Of a DNA stretch of 64,000 nt, positions 1 through 12,062 are shown in pieces (position 1 is the stretch's first letter; every line of letters starts with the position of its first letter). Where the stretch lies: contig OZ012685.1 in NCBI GenBank assembly GCA_963942565.1, forward strand, positions 39,336,882 through 39,400,881, read 5' to 3'. This DNA comes from Maea johnstoni (taxonomy: Eukaryota > Annelida > Polychaeta > Spionida > Magelonidae). The position numbers and the translations under genes are program-made. Under the pieces are notes generated by a model. It made no database searches, was not told where the DNA came from, and worked only from the letters and a program-made list of their open reading frames with translations.

Positions 1-65
1 ATAATTTTCTCATAATTTCTCTTTAACTTTCTAGTCCTCCGTTTACACTGTGCACATCAGTTCAG

Positions 66-237
66 GTGAACTCTACGGCGCTGGCCACGGAATGCGCTCC
101 AGCCCTGATGAAGGGTCCCTGCTTCTTCCAGCTCCGTCTCAACCTGTCCCTGCCAGGGTCCTACACGCTCAGACCCAGCCTGGTAAACGATGTCAGTCAG
201 AAGCAAACCGTCATCAGGTTTGAGGTTAAATACCCAG
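66..237 (+). CDS. Penultimate coding exon of the PKD-like membrane protein
   Basis: The frame begins at 66 immediately after a CAG acceptor and ends with one base of a split glycine codon before GTAAGT at 238. It encodes about 57 residues of ectodomain (ATECAPALMKGPCFF...). Confidence 0.75.
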
Positions 238-1467
238 GTAAGTATTATTCTATACATTCATACACAGAGATATAATTACTGTGTGTATCTAGGTTACTTA
301 TGAATATAATTTTGGTTTTAAGTGTTTGTTAACTAAGTATTTGATGAAGAGATGCTGATTAAGTTTTGCTTAATATTTTCTTTCAAATATTTACTGAAAA
401 ATAATTGGGGCTGTTACAAAATGTCACCAAAATATTCTAAACATTTTTCCTCACTTCAGGCGTAAAGAATTAATGATTTACCATAGAATTGGTCTATTCG
501 CCTTGTGAAGTTTACTATCAGTTTTATATTTTGAATCAGTTAGATGAATTTCCATATTACTAAGAAATTCCCATGATATAAGTGGTGTACTTACAATTAC
601 TAATCACCAAGAGACAAAGTTTGTATTCAGATTAGTTCTCCTCTTGAACAATTCAAATTAGTTCTTCTATGGGAAATAATTACCCTAAACGTTCAGGCCT
701 TATTAGGCATTCAGGATAAATGTGTTAAATTACACTTCTGAGATATGAACAAGAAGATCTAGTCCATCCTTATGAATAGTACAAAAACCTCTGAGGGATG
801 CGAACACCTCATGGCCACTTCAACTAGCAAGGGTCCAAGATTCTTACATCTCAGAGGTTTCACTGTCTGTAATGCATACCTGTCAACATACAACCATCCA
901 AAGAGAGGAGATGTCATACTGTTTGCTATAGTTGTCGCATTTTGTTTAGTTCCAGTGCTGGCCACCAGGGATCAGGTCAGCTAGTTAGGCCTAGGAAGGA
1001 TGGAAGGAATGGGTTTTTACATCGTTATCACTGAACAGCTGGACACTCCAGTATCAATCCTATTCATATCGCTGACTTTTTTTTATTGTATATTAATTAT
1101 TTCAGGAGAGCCGCCCCAACCAGCACCACTCTTCCTGATCCCAATTATCTGCATCCTGATGCTGACCACGATCATCCTCTTCGTCCTCTCCTCATACATG
1201 ACGGACCGCCCGGGCTGGGGGCGGAACATCGAGGTCGCCGATTTCCATTTCTCCCAGAGTGGCTCCCATAACCAGCTGACCATGCATCTACAGGCGTGGG
1301 GGAATAAACTGATGGTGGCGCTGTGCCTCAAGCCCCCGCAGCAGCCAACTGTGGTTGACGCGACCCCGAGAGAGGATGGTGAGCCCTTTCTCAACCGTTC
1401 CATCAGGAACCAGACGCCAACGGCGCCATCGCGGGCCTACGGATCAACAGGGGGGTTCTTGGGATAA
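66..1467 (+). CDS. 3' end (two exons) of a single-pass membrane protein with a PKD-like ectodomain
   Basis: Two joined coding exons, 66-237 and 1106-1467, with stop TAA at 1465-1467. The first follows a TTCAG acceptor and ends at a CAG/GTAAGT donor. The second follows TTATTTCAG. The split glycine codon (G|GA) keeps the frame. The first exon has two cysteines, an N-linked-type NLS site, and the 'L-P-G-S-Y-T-L...N-D-V-S' pattern typical of a PKD/immunoglobulin-like strand. The second exon starts with a short Pro-rich stalk, then a hydrophobic membrane span of about 23 residues (LFLIPIIC...LFVLSSYM), then a cytoplasmic tail of about 85 residues with the acidic-aromatic string IEVADFHFS. Topology would be type I. 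The layout resembles TMEM130/PMEL/GPNMB-type PKD membrane proteins, but this name is tentative. Upstream exons lie left of the window. Confidence 0.72.
1106..1467 (+). CDS. Last coding exon: membrane span and cytoplasmic tail
   Basis: The acceptor ATTTCAG ends at 1105 and the exon finishes the split Gly codon. It encodes the stalk, one transmembrane helix and the tail. The final ~18 codons lie in the first unit of a minisatellite (1413-1678), so the C-terminus looks recently reshaped. Confidence 0.75.
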
Positions 1468-1678
1468 ATATAGACCAATCAAAAGTCTTGCTGACGCCAA
1501 CGGCACCCTAACAAGCCTACGGGTCAACAGGGGGGGGGGGGGGGGGGGGCGGTTCTTGGGCTAAATCTAGACCAATCATATGTCCTGCTGATGCCAACCA
1601 CACCCTCACAAGCCTACGGATCAGCAGGCATTTTTTGGTTTATATCTAGACCAATCAAAAGTCTTGCTCACAGTCTGC
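1413..1678 (+). repeat. 80-97-bp minisatellite, three units, overlapping the stop codon
   Basis: The core GACGCCAACGGC...CCTACGGRTCA...TAGACCAATC recurs at 1413, 1493 and 1590. The second unit carries a run of 19 G (about 1531-1549) that lengthens the spacing. Unit 1 is coding, and units 2-3 are 3' UTR. Confidence 0.85.
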
Positions 1679-1753
1679 TCAGCTGATTTATTGAAAAAGA
1701 GTGGTTGTTGCTTAAGGGGGGTAAAATACAGGATGTGTGCTATTGGTCAGTAG

Positions 1754-1943
1754 CCCTTATGCTGGTGGTGGCTAATTTGGCCAATACAAAATGATGCGAA
1801 AAATGTGAAAAAATTACTTTAACCCTGGCATGTGGGTATTCATGTGAGAGTACTCGGTGAGAGCTATCTAATGAATACCAACATGAAAGGGTTTAGATGG
1901 TTTTCTAAAATTTTGGACAAAAGTAGTCTCAGCATTTGAAGGG
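1754..1943 (+). mobile_element. piggyBac-like MITE (family 1), degraded copy
   Basis: About 190 bp, homologous to the elements at 4962 and 49937: it starts CCCTTATGCTG and ends CAGCATTTGAAGGG. The flanking TTAA duplications are mutated. Confidence 0.7.
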
Positions 1944-4900
1944 TGAATACGTAAGGTTTTCCAGTTTGAAAAAAATGGAGCATGATAATCTTTGTTGGCT
2001 GAGGTGGGACAATTTGTTCAAATAATTGACACCAGGTGGCTGCACCCTGCGGGCCTTCATATCAGTATTAAAGCCCTGAATAATGAATCTGATAATCAGG
2101 GATATGGAACTACCTTTGTTATGGCTTACATACTATTGAGTCAGCTTTTGTATTATTTCTATTTGCAATCTGCTGGAATTCACTCTGCTTACAGGTGCCA
2201 ATGTCTCTCAATTCACTCTTTCAAAGAGCATTTTTCAAATAGTGGAAATTTTTATTAGGAAACATACTTCATAAATTGATCATTCCTTGCTGTTCTTTCC
2301 TCTTGCTCTGTTATGTTAAGAAAAATCACCTAATTTGATCTCTTTTTTTGGATACAGTCCAATGTATCCATCTATTTCTCCTTTATGTATGGCAGTTTTG
2401 AACCTTAAGGTATAGGATAGTAAGTTGAAGATAAAACTTGAGAATAAAATTTGCACAAAGCAACTGTATAGATACCTTTTCTTGAATTATTTATATGAAT
2501 GAAATATACCCCATTCTAAATCAACTGGTCAAATGGATGTCCAGCCTCTAAGCCTAAGCTTATAGGGTTAATTTTCTGAGGGTATTTCCCCCTTCCCTGC
2601 ATTTATTAGACTATTTAGCAAATACAAAGTATTCATTGCCTGAAAGATCTGATGAGGAATATATCAAGCATCACCAACAAAGTGTAGGAAGTTTTGGGGT
2701 AAAATTTAAAAACAACAACAGTATTTTCAATAGGAGCACCTATTAACAATTATGAACCAGGGACCTTCAAATTACACACTTGTGGAAGAAAGGTCAATAT
2801 GCAGGATGGAGTATCATAGTTAATTATTTTTTTTCTCAAAATTGGAAAAAACTTGATACTCAAAATGCATGTTTAAAATGACCCTGTTTTGGTGAAATCC
2901 AATATAGAGAAGAGCCAAAAACCATTTTTTGCTTGCGTGCAAACCCATGTGAGGTTCTGTAAGAATTGGTGTCGTACTCTGCTCGTAGATGATCTAGACA
3001 GCAAAGCTGATCTGATTATGAGGAAAGGGGTGAAGACTTTAACATAGGTAAAAATCTCAAAATGACCCCATAAGCACAAAATAACTCCATAAGCCACATT
3101 TACAGGATATATAGCCTTCAGGTTAAGCGTAGACATAGTGCACCCAGTCTTATCAGCTCATTAGCATAACAATAGTACACACAACACTGACAGGAAACTG
3201 TCAATACCAAATGATGGAGTTGACTTATTAGATTTCAAAGACTGGCTGAGCTCTTTGAAAATGTGCTGAGTTTAACAGTGCTTTATGGATTTGACGTGTC
3301 TTTTTGATTTAAGTCCTGCATATTATGTCTCATATTGGATAAAAGGCTGTTCCATGCACTTAATATAGTGGATCGTTGCTTATTGTGTTAGGGATGAAAT
3401 TGTTTGGACTAGTTGTTGAAGATATGGATTGGATCTATAAATATTAGGACAGTTGGGAGATTGAATAGGAGGTACTTGTAACCAGACAAACCTGCATCAA
3501 ATATCTCCTGATAAGAGAGACCATTTGTGTATTGAGACCACTTTAGACTTGTGCAGTTTGCATCATTATTTTGTTTTTTTGGCTGAATCTCCAATTTGAA
3601 ATGCATACAGCTGTTAAGATTGCTCCGTACCGTATTGCTCCGGATAAGCACACATATGAGGGTAACAGGTTAGGAAGGGTTTTTTGCAATCTTTTGATAA
3701 GCTGGACACCACGGCCACTATGAGCTTAAACACGCACTTTTGTTAAACCATGTTGGATTTGGGGAGGTTCAGAAGGCCAGAAAATAATGTACTCTGGGTT
3801 GCTCTTTCCAACATTTGTTTGGGAAAAAGGAGTGAGGGGTGCGCGGTTGAGGTCTGTGCGCTTAATCAGAGGAATACAGTATTTTGAAAAGCATGAAAGA
3901 GGGACTTGAGATGAAAGATAAAAAAATGGTACTCACTGCTAAATTCACAGAATAACCTTGTACATATGTAAATCACTTGAGAGATACTGTCTGATTAGTT
4001 TTGCGAAGTTATGTCAGAATTTGTTATTTTGTATACAGTGTATTTATGGTCTGGAGTGAAATGTTATATGATAACTGTTTACTGAATGAACTAACACATC
4101 ATGAATTAATTCAAATCATTTATCTGTATACTGGTGTGTGAACTATGCAGAAGGTTTGATATGCAATTAGTATTTATTATTATATACTTTATTCTGCCTA
4201 CACTAGATGCTGGTGATATATTTCACCACACTAGTCCTTAGGGGATTTTAGAACCCGTCTTCCTAGACAGATGGTCTCTTATGGAGGTTTGACCATATAT
4301 ATCTAGGACTAAACGAGTATTGGTTGAATTGTAGAGGGTGCTTTACTCCCCAAATAACAAACTACATGTAATGAGTGATTGTAATTTATAAACCCTGGTG
4401 TTATACCCGAGATTGTCTGGTTACACCACCAGTGCCATCATGGTCCAAGTGAAATTACACCTTAAGGAAGCAGATTGCATTCAGTTCTTCTTCAAGTTTT
4501 TTAAAATGCTATAAAATTTATATTAAAAATGAAATAGGTGAGTTTGATAAATGGCTGATTTTCAGAGTCATCCAAAAACATAAGGGATGTGGCTTGACAA
4601 GCCACATCTCTAAAAACTATATGGCAAGATTAATGCTGAATATATGAAAATATTTTCATTGACGTATGTTATAAACTAAAAAATAAATCAGCAATTTCAG
4701 AATGTCTTATAGAGTCATAGAGCTACATGTAAGTAAAGGGTGTGTATACATGTAGTTTAATGCAGTATCAAAGAAAGAGGTTGAGGTTGGAGTATAAAAA
4801 ATCAGAGGCTTATTTTTGTGTGTGGTTTTTTTCTCACCGATTGCGAAAATGTTTACATAGATATGCTACTTCTTATGCACTAGCCACAAATGCAACTTAA

Positions 4901-4961
4901 ATATTTAAAAGTAAGATTGGGTAAACTTTGCTTCGCAAATTCAAAATCTTTGAGAGATTAA

Positions 4962-5158
4962 CCCTTATGCTGCTGGTGGCTAAGTTGCCCTATACAAAAT
5001 GATGCAAAAAGCTAAAAAATGACTGAAACCCTGGCACATGGGAACTCATCTTAGAGTACCCGGTGAGTGCTATCCAATGAATACCAACTTGACAGGGTTT
5101 AGATGGGTTTCAAAAATCGTTGCAACCTTGTGCTATGGAAGCCTCAGCATTGGAAGGG
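4962..5158 (+). mobile_element. piggyBac-like MITE (family 1)
   Basis: A 197-bp element with TTAA on both sides (4958-4961 and 5159-5162) and imperfect terminal inverted repeats, CCCTTATGCTG at the left and CAGCATTGGAAGGG at the right. An orthologous insertion sits at 13801-13997 in the other duplicate, so it predates the segmental duplication. Confidence 0.85.
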
Positions 5159-7106
5159 TTAAGCAGATGTCATGTGGTTTCAAAATGGTGCTAAATTGAG
5201 GTCAGTCTTAACAAGTAGCTTTAAGGCTATTTTCCTGTTCCTGTGAGGGTATGTATGGAATGACCAATGCCCGTGTTACAAAAAAGATTGTACCCATGCA
5301 TGTATTGATAAAATGACAGATTTGCATATTGCTGTAAATGATCTTCCAATTTCAAAATAAAAATGTTCAGATATTTGTATATTCAGTTGTCGATTGTATG
5401 AAAGGAATTTGCGTTTTTTGAGTAAACAGTCGGTCATGTCCTTTCATGGCTAGAATACCTACATCCTTGTCAAGAAGTGACACTTGCTTTCTTTAATTAT
5501 TTGCAAAATTCCATTGGTACAGACAACCCTTGCCAAATCCTTCAGCCATGGATAGATTAAAATACTAGTCAGGCTGGGCCACTGCATTCAGTGGTATGGC
5601 AGTATGCTGCATGCAAAATTTAAATGAAATTGCGGTCCAGACTTACACAAATGGTAAAGCACAAATCAGAATTTTCATAGAAACTGTAACACTCTATCAA
5701 ATGCTTATCTTTCATCAATTATGAGTATGTAGGTATTCTACAGTATCAAGAGCTATATGTACATGTAACAACAGTACATTAGAGGAATTATGCTGATACT
5801 TTAAATAGCTTGAAATCCAATGTTGTTAAGAGTTGTATACATTGTTGCAATAAGTATCCCTAAATAGAAATGGATATATTTGAAAATCTCTGATGCAACA
5901 AACATTTGGATAAAAGTAAAGGAATAGCAAAAGAAAACACACAGACAGATTCCATAGTGTAATATAAATTTACTATTCTAATTCAGATTGAAAGTCTTTT
6001 GCAAAGTACAATTAATGTACGGCAACTTGTGAAACATCGAATAGCATCACACACACAAATTAACAAGGAATGTTTGAGGAATTAAAACTTGAAAAGGGAA
6101 TGTCTAAAGAGTGGATAACTTATTAAACTCATCTAGTTGTACAAAGAAAATATACATATGTCAATCACCAGCTGTTAGTAGTCAACTAGTCATTACTCAA
6201 GTGAACAATAAACAGCATTGCCCAAGTAACAGAAAAGTAGTCTCACTTAAGATTTAGGTAATCTCCAATATGTGATTATCACTAGTTAACCTTTATGCCA
6301 TATTAGGCTGAATCATTTAAACTTAAATATGTCGGATTTTCATCAAAGATTACACATTGGAAAAGAGATCCAACTTAAGATTCCTACCTGCCTCAAAATT
6401 ACACATATGTACTTCCCACTTGTACATGTTGCCAGCCAAAAGACCCATTTTGGGAATACCTTTAGGAACCAAGATCTTTGGGAAAAATAACAAATTACAA
6501 TCTACACCACTCATTAAGGGAAACTTGAATTTCCAATTAACTTTCAGAGGAATCTCACATTCAGACATCTACTTAAAAATGAACCTGAAGCATAAACATA
6601 AAGTGGTTTGTTCAACTCATGACATTTTGAATCCTTTGAATTGGGATCAATTAGAGAATTTGAGTGAAAAGTCCTTCCATGGGTCATGTGATACAAAAGA
6701 ATGTCAATTGGTTTGTACTCAATGACACCGAAAAATACTTAAACTTAAACTTTAAAAAAAACCTGGGCAAGATTGGGGGTAGATATCTAACAGGATACTC
6801 CTGGCTTGCGACAGGGCAACCGCCCGTCTACATATCAGCTATTTTTTACTAACCATTTCTCATCTTAATTCTACCAGGGAGTTTCTAATTATAGCATAGG
6901 TTATGAGTATCTCTAATTCTGAACATTTCACATTCACATGAACAGTTGCCATTAATTCAAGCAACTCTAACTGGTACACAGCAGTTGATTACTATATGCT
7001 GTCTTTTGGCCTGTACCAGGGTTAGACATCCACACATTTAAAAATGGACATGTGCGGCAAGAAAACTGGGCGCTCCTATCTATAGCTTGAAACACCCCCC
7101 GAAACC

Positions 7107-7705
7107 AGCCATATTTGTATTCAATCTTTTTATATAGTCTCATCCTGTCTTTATTTATTCAAACTGGTTTTTAGATGCCTGTTTGCCACAATTTTAAAGC
7201 TGAGGCAAAGGAAGATCTCAAAAAATTATAACTTAGTTTCGACATCTGTTGAAGCGCACACCAGTGTCTTAGCCAGGATTCAGAAACTGGGTGCCCAAAA
7301 TTAGCACTTGTAAAAATTTTGGGCGTCCATATTTTTAAGGAGGACCACAATATATTAAGATTTAAACCATAAACATGTATGAATTTATCAAAATAAGGCA
7401 TGATATCCTTATACAATGGCATTCGAATTATATGGAGATGAAAGAATTCAATTATATGCTTGAGGTTGACATTTTAAGAAATTCCTCACTAATGAAAATT
7501 GGGTGTCCTGAGGGGTGCTTTTTAAGGGATTGGGTGTCCAAAAAGACACCCAGACGCCCTGCTGGCTAAGACTATGGCGCACACTATTCTAGAGATTTTC
7601 TTTCTCAACTTTTTAAATTGTGACAAGCAGGCATCCAACAACCAGTCTGAATAAAATAAAGACAGGATGAGACTATATAACAAGATAGGATATGAATATA
7701 TGCCT
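7107..7705. mobile_element. Foldback element private to copy 1, split by a hAT-like MITE
   Basis: Left arm about 7111-7190 and right arm about 7623-7703 are reverse complements (for example TATAGTCTCATCCTGTCTTT against AAAGACAGGATGAGACTATA). The corresponding point in copy 2 (about 18290-18310) lacks it. The hAT-like MITE at 7262-7576 sits inside. Confidence 0.78.
7262..7576 (+). mobile_element. hAT-like MITE (family 2) with exact 8-bp target duplication
   Basis: 315 bp; ends CAGTGTCTTAGCCAGGATT and CTGGCTAAGACTATG are inverted repeats. The 8-bp GCGCACAC is duplicated at 7254-7261 and 7577-7584. CAG-type ends with 8-bp duplications are the hAT signature. Confidence 0.88.
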
Positions 7706-8709
7706 GGTTTTGCTGGGGTTATTTCAGGATATATTAAAATATGAACACACAATTTTCTAGGTGCGCATGCTAATTTTTGAATGCTCGGATATCTAACGGT
7801 GGTACAGGCCAATAGAAAGTATAGAAAAAGAGCCTATACCAGATGACTGTAGGGAAAAACAGAGCTTAAGGCCAGGGTTGAATGGACATCTAAGCGCAGA
7901 AGCCGCAGGCCAAGGTTATTAAGTTATAATCAAAATAAATTTTTGGAAAAAGTTTACAGGTGTTTGACTTTGATATTCAATTCTTTTAGTGCACTCTAAG
8001 AACCTTAGTGAGCCCCTAAATTGTTTTCATACTTCAAGCCTTATTGTCTCTACGGTGGGGATGGGCCGTCGTCCTTTTTTTTCTGTACCAGTGCTCCTGG
8101 GAACATCCTACTACTTCAGCTTGGTACAGCTCTAGTAACGCCTCTTAGCATTGTGCTTGATTGTTTTGTTAGTCCTAATATTGACCCAGCTGGGGACTGG
8201 TCTGTTTTGCTCCTGCCTTAAACAAGTTTCATTTTTATCATCTAAGTCTTGTGTGCACCCATTTTTGCAACATTTCTTTACTTTTTCTGTTTCTTTTTAA
8301 AGCCTTGGCTTATTTTTTCAAGTATACTATAAATAAACTGTAGTATATGCACTGGATTGTTTTGCTCCTGCCTTTTAGCAAGCTTTCAAGGCAGTAATAC
8401 TATAATAATTAATAAACTATAATAGTCTACTTAGGAGCCTGTGTCTTAGAAGAACTGTATTTAGATGACCCATTCATTCAACCTGATGCTCAGTTTCCCA
8501 ACTGAAAATCTTTTGCATCATAGTATAATTATGGTACAGCAACTTATGAAACATCTAGAAAAGTGTAACATACACATTAACAAAGAAATGTTTGAGGAAA
8601 TATAACTTGAAAAGAGAATGTCTAGAGAGTGGATAACAGATTATTCTTCATATTTAGTAGTACAAAGGAAATATACATATTTCAACCACCAGCTGTTGTT
8701 AACAATTAA

Positions 8710-9187
8710 AGGGCAAATGCACCATCATAATGATTTAGGTTCAAAATGTGCCTATACGTGTCACCTTTCTAATAAGACCACCCGCAAGTCTGTCCTCCTC
8801 AGCACTCCTCAGATATGGCTTATGAAAGTTAGTAAAAAACTAGCCAGAGTCTGGGCATGGAGGCTGACATTGCAGGCCAATTAAGCCCAATTAAGCACAA
8901 TCAGTGGTATGAAGTGACTGCCAGTGCTGCTTCTGATTGGTTGAGAGATATCAGTGGCTGGAAGTGATATCTCTCAACCAATCAGAAGCAGGGCTGGCAG
9001 TCACTTCATAAGCACCACTTCTGATAATGGCAGCCTCTATACCCAGACTCAGGCTAGTTTTTTACTAACTTTCATAAGCCATATCTGAGGAGTGCTGAGG
9101 AGGACAGACTTGTGGGTGGTCCTATTTGAAAGGTGACACATATAGGCACATTTTGAACCTAAATCATCATGATGGTGCATTTGCCCT
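8710..9187. mobile_element. 478-bp long-inverted-repeat element private to copy 1
   Basis: Two arms of about 220-240 bp (8710-8940 and 8960-9187) are near-perfect reverse complements around a short spacer. Ends are AGGGCAAATGCACCATCAT and its complement. TTAA flanks both sides (8706-8709 and 9188-9191). Copy 2 has continuous flanking sequence without the insert near 19105-19150, an empty site. No coding capacity is seen. The family is uncertain; TTAA targets fit piggyBac-like insertion but the termini are not the CCCT of family 1. Confidence 0.88.
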
Positions 9188-10330
9188 TTAAGTATTGCCA
9201 ACAACAAATTAAACCTGGTTTGAGTAGTCTCACTCCAATAAGTGGTCATCACTTGATAATCATAATGCCATTTCAGGCTGAATTATTTATAGTTAACCAA
9301 AAAAAATATTGAGTCTTCACCAAAGATTGTACATTGGAAAACTGATCGAACTGGATATTTCTGTCTGTTCATAAATCCCACTTCTGTACTTCCCTTTACT
9401 TTGATAGTCACACCCAGATTATTTGTACTCCAAGAGGTGCACATTTAACCCAATCGTACGTCGCCAGCTAAAAAGGTCACTTTTTGGAATGTCTTCAATC
9501 TACACCTCTCATTAAAGAAAACTTTAGGCTTTTTCCGAGTATGTCTACTTAAAAATGAATTTAAAGCATAAACATGAAGAATTTTTTTCAACTCTTGACA
9601 TTTTGGATCCTTTGCAGAAGAACCAATTAGAGAACTTGAGTGGAAAACCCTTTCATTGGTCAATTGGTACAAATTAATGAACTTGACAATAAACCAGTGT
9701 GGTCAAAATGGGGCATAGACATCAAACAGGGTACTCATGGCATGCGACAGGACAACCATCTGTCCACATAGCTATTAAAACTAACCATTTCTTATCTTAA
9801 TTCTACCAGAGATGTTTTACAGTTGCTCGAACCAATGTGTCATGTGAAGGAAGAATGCTATTTCAAATTTGCAAGTTCCAGGGACATATACATCCAACAC
9901 CTGATGGTTGATGTACCTCTCCGCAAGACGCAGTGCGACGTCAGTCGTGTTCGTTATCCTCAACTTCTCAAGCGTCTTTGTCCCGGATTATATCTAAGCA
10001 TGATGAAATGTTCTGAAATTTCTTGTAATTCCGGAATCTGTAAGTTTTGTTCTCGTACCGTTATTCATTTGATGATATAGTTCTGAAACTGCGTAGTCGA
10101 CGTTTCTTATTAACAACTGCATTTACTTTTATTCTAGTCAGTCCTCATGAATCATGACTTGCGACGGACGGTCTTGAAGTTTCCGTTTTGGGTGGTGACG
10201 TGTGGCTTGTGTTGGCGGCAACCTGTTGTCGAAAGTGAAACTTCCAGTCTAGAAGTTTGGATAGCCTTAACCATGTCCATTTTAAGGGTCCGTTTACGAG
10301 TTAGTATCGTAGTTAAAGAGCTGTACTCAT

Positions 10331-10588
10331 TTACTTCTTTCCATAGTGTTTTCTGGCGTCGTAACAACTGCCTGTCCTATCTGCATGCTTGAAAGCCCTG
10401 GAAATGTTCAGCGCCTCCTGCGCGGCTCCGGGGTCTCCTGGTTTTATGCCGTGACTGTGCATGAAATTGGTCGAATTCCTGTAACCTTGATTTATTTCTC
10501 GGTAAGTCATCCTTGAAGTATCCGACAAGTTACAAATCAGACTGGTAGCCATACTTTCGCTTTGACCGCAAGATGGTTTTTGGGCCAT
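10331..10588 (-). CDS. Small conserved ORF, copy 1 (85 aa), unrecognised
   Basis: It reads from ATG at 10588 down to the stop at 10331-10333. The product starts MAQKPSCG, contains the conserved stretch CNLSDTSRMTYREINQ and NSTNFMHS-x-GIKP, then DPGAAQEAL and ISRAFKHADRTG, and ends GKK. Its duplicate at 20471-20731 is about 84% identical (about 13 substitutions and one single-residue indel), while flanking sequence has frame-breaking indels, so the frame appears to be kept by selection. Hydrophilic, with no signal peptide or membrane span. It may be a complete gene or a first coding exon: the stop overlaps a GTAAA that could be a weak donor. I do not recognise the family. Confidence 0.6.
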   Translation of the reverse strand: MAQKPSCGQSESMATSLICNLSDTSRMTYREINQGYRNSTNFMHSHGIKPGDPGAAQEALNISRAFKHADRTGSCYDARKHYGKK

Positions 10589-10972
10589 GTCTGTAGTTTT
10601 CAGTCGATGGGGTGTTGGTCGGATAGAAGCGCTTGGAGCAAGGCAAGGTCTGACTTGCAACAGCGGGAAACTAACATTACCACGTGGGTACTGAGATATG
10701 ATTCAATATCACAACTTATATGTGGCGTTCGTAACTTAAAGGCATGAAACCTTCACATATTTCATCATATTTCCCCAACTTTAAAAGATCAATGCAACAG
10801 AAAGTATGGCATTTGAATGATAAAATCGATTTGCTAGGAGAAGCAACGTATGAAACGTTAGATTTCACTAAACTCCCAGCTCATCAACGAACTTTATGGC
10901 GCAAAGGCATTTGCTGAACATAGGCACTGATTGGTCACGAGAAATTCAGATGGACCAATTGTGAACGTAAGA

Positions 10973-11204
10973 TGGTGCAGGTGTGAGCGGCAGAATTTAA
11001 AAAAAAATCCGCTGTTTTTCTGCAAAACGACAGAATTAAATAAAAATTCCACTGTTTTTTCCAAAAACAGCAGAAAATATAGTGTAATTTTTTTCCACCG
11101 TTTTCCAAAAACAGAGGAAAAAACAATTTAATTTTCTTTCTGTGGTTTTCCAGGATAAAGCGGAATTTTTAAAAAAATGGTCTGCCGTTCACACCTGCAT
11201 CACC
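10973..11204. mobile_element. MITE-like inverted-repeat element at the end of duplicate 1
   Basis: Ends GCAGGTGTGAGCGGCAGA and TCTGCCGTTCACACCTGC are inverted repeats around an A/T-rich core with three degenerate TTTTCCAAAAACAG-type repeats. It sits where homology between the two segmental copies stops (about 10960). Confidence 0.7.
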
Positions 11205-11439
11205 GTTTGAAGGACCAAATAAAAAAACTTTATCATCAGCTCCACTCTGATACTAGCAGCTGATTGGTCAATAGCTGTGGTGTACTGGATTGTATTGCAT
11301 CGTTTTTTTTTTTATTAATTGTCAATGTTAGGATCCGAATAATATTTTTATCCCCACTCTCCATGTTTTATCTCCCTTCGCCATGGTTACTATGGGTTTG
11401 ACCTCAAGTTTACAGGTCACAGCCTCGTTTTTTTTATAT

Positions 11440-11612
11440 CACAAGACAAATTAAAAATAAAAAACAAAAAATTAAAAAAGAAAAATTAAAAAAGAGAAAT
11501 TATAAAAGAAAAAGTAAAAAAGTAAAAGAGAAAAAAAAAGAAAAAAATAAATTAAAAAATTAAAAATAAAAACAAATAAATACAATTAAATTAAAAAAAG
11601 AAAAAAAAGATA
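11440..11612 (+). repeat. A-rich low-complexity tract
   Basis: Degenerate AAAAATTAAAAAAGAAA repeats with almost no C or G. Confidence 0.9.
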
Positions 11613-11680
11613 ATCCAATTTCCTTGTTGTCATAATTGAAATTCAAAGTAAGTAAGGGGAAGCTGATGATAAATTCGTTG

Positions 11681-11810
11681 TCCTCCTTGTAAAAAAGGGA
11701 TACAGCCTGGTATCTGCGTTCAGTCAGCCGTATCACACTCGGCCTCCGGCCTCGTGCGATACGGCTGGCTTCTCACAGATACCAGGCCGTATCCCTTTTT
11801 TACAAGGAAG
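11681..11810. repeat. 130-bp perfect-looking foldback
   Basis: Arms 11684-11720 and 11772-11808 pair (TCCTTGTAAAAAAGGGATAC against GTATCCCTTTTTTACAAGGA). An inner hairpin CAGCCGTATC/GATACGGCTG encloses a GC-rich tip GGCCTCCGGCC. It lies in the spacer between the segmental duplicates. Confidence 0.85.
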
Positions 11811-12062
11811 ATAACTAATATTATTTTCATGACCATTTTGGGGGAGAGAAAATAAAACTTTATTCCGACCATGTGAAAGAGCAAATAAAAAACTTTATTT
11901 TCACGACCGATTTTTGGGGAGAGAAAATAAAGATACTTTTTTCGACCAGGTGTGTTTACACAAGCTTTCCCAGTAATCTTTGGTGGCTGAGGTGGGACAA
12001 TTTGTTCATATAAATTGACACTGAGTGGCTGCACCATATGGGCCTTCATATCAGTATCAAAA

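Larger units (their letters stand above)
5940..9800. repeat. Older duplication nested inside copy 1
   Basis: A roughly 1.3-kb tract starting near 5985 recurs starting near 8505: same order of motifs ATCTTTTGCA, 'GAATGTCTARAGAGTGGATA', 'CACCAGCTGTTRGTA', then near 6800/9730 'GCGACAGGRCAACC' and 'TCTTAATTCTACCAG'. The same pair exists in copy 2 (from about 17035 and about 18910), giving four related tracts and an order of events. Confidence 0.8.
1976..10960. repeat. Copy 1 of a ~9-10 kb tandem segmental duplication
   Basis: Collinear matches to copy 2 include 'GGCTGAGGTGGGACAATTTG' (2000 and 11987), 'CAACTGGTCAAATGGATGTC' (2522 and 12381), 'GGTGAAATCCAATATAGAGA' (2890 and 12840), the MITE at 4962 (13801 in copy 2), 'ATTCCATA(A/G)TGTAATAT' (5950 and 16996), and the small ORF at 10331-10588 (20471-20731). 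The copies differ by many substitutions, indels and private insertions, so the event is old. Apart from the small minus-strand ORF and transposons, I see no gene here. Confidence 0.88.

Noticed and set aside
9823-10080. Plus-strand ORF (85 codons) and a minus-strand frame with TCKFEIA shared by both duplicates
   Set aside because: The corresponding part of copy 2 (19961-20218) differs by indels that change the frame. It is more likely UTR or promoter-side sequence of the small gene.
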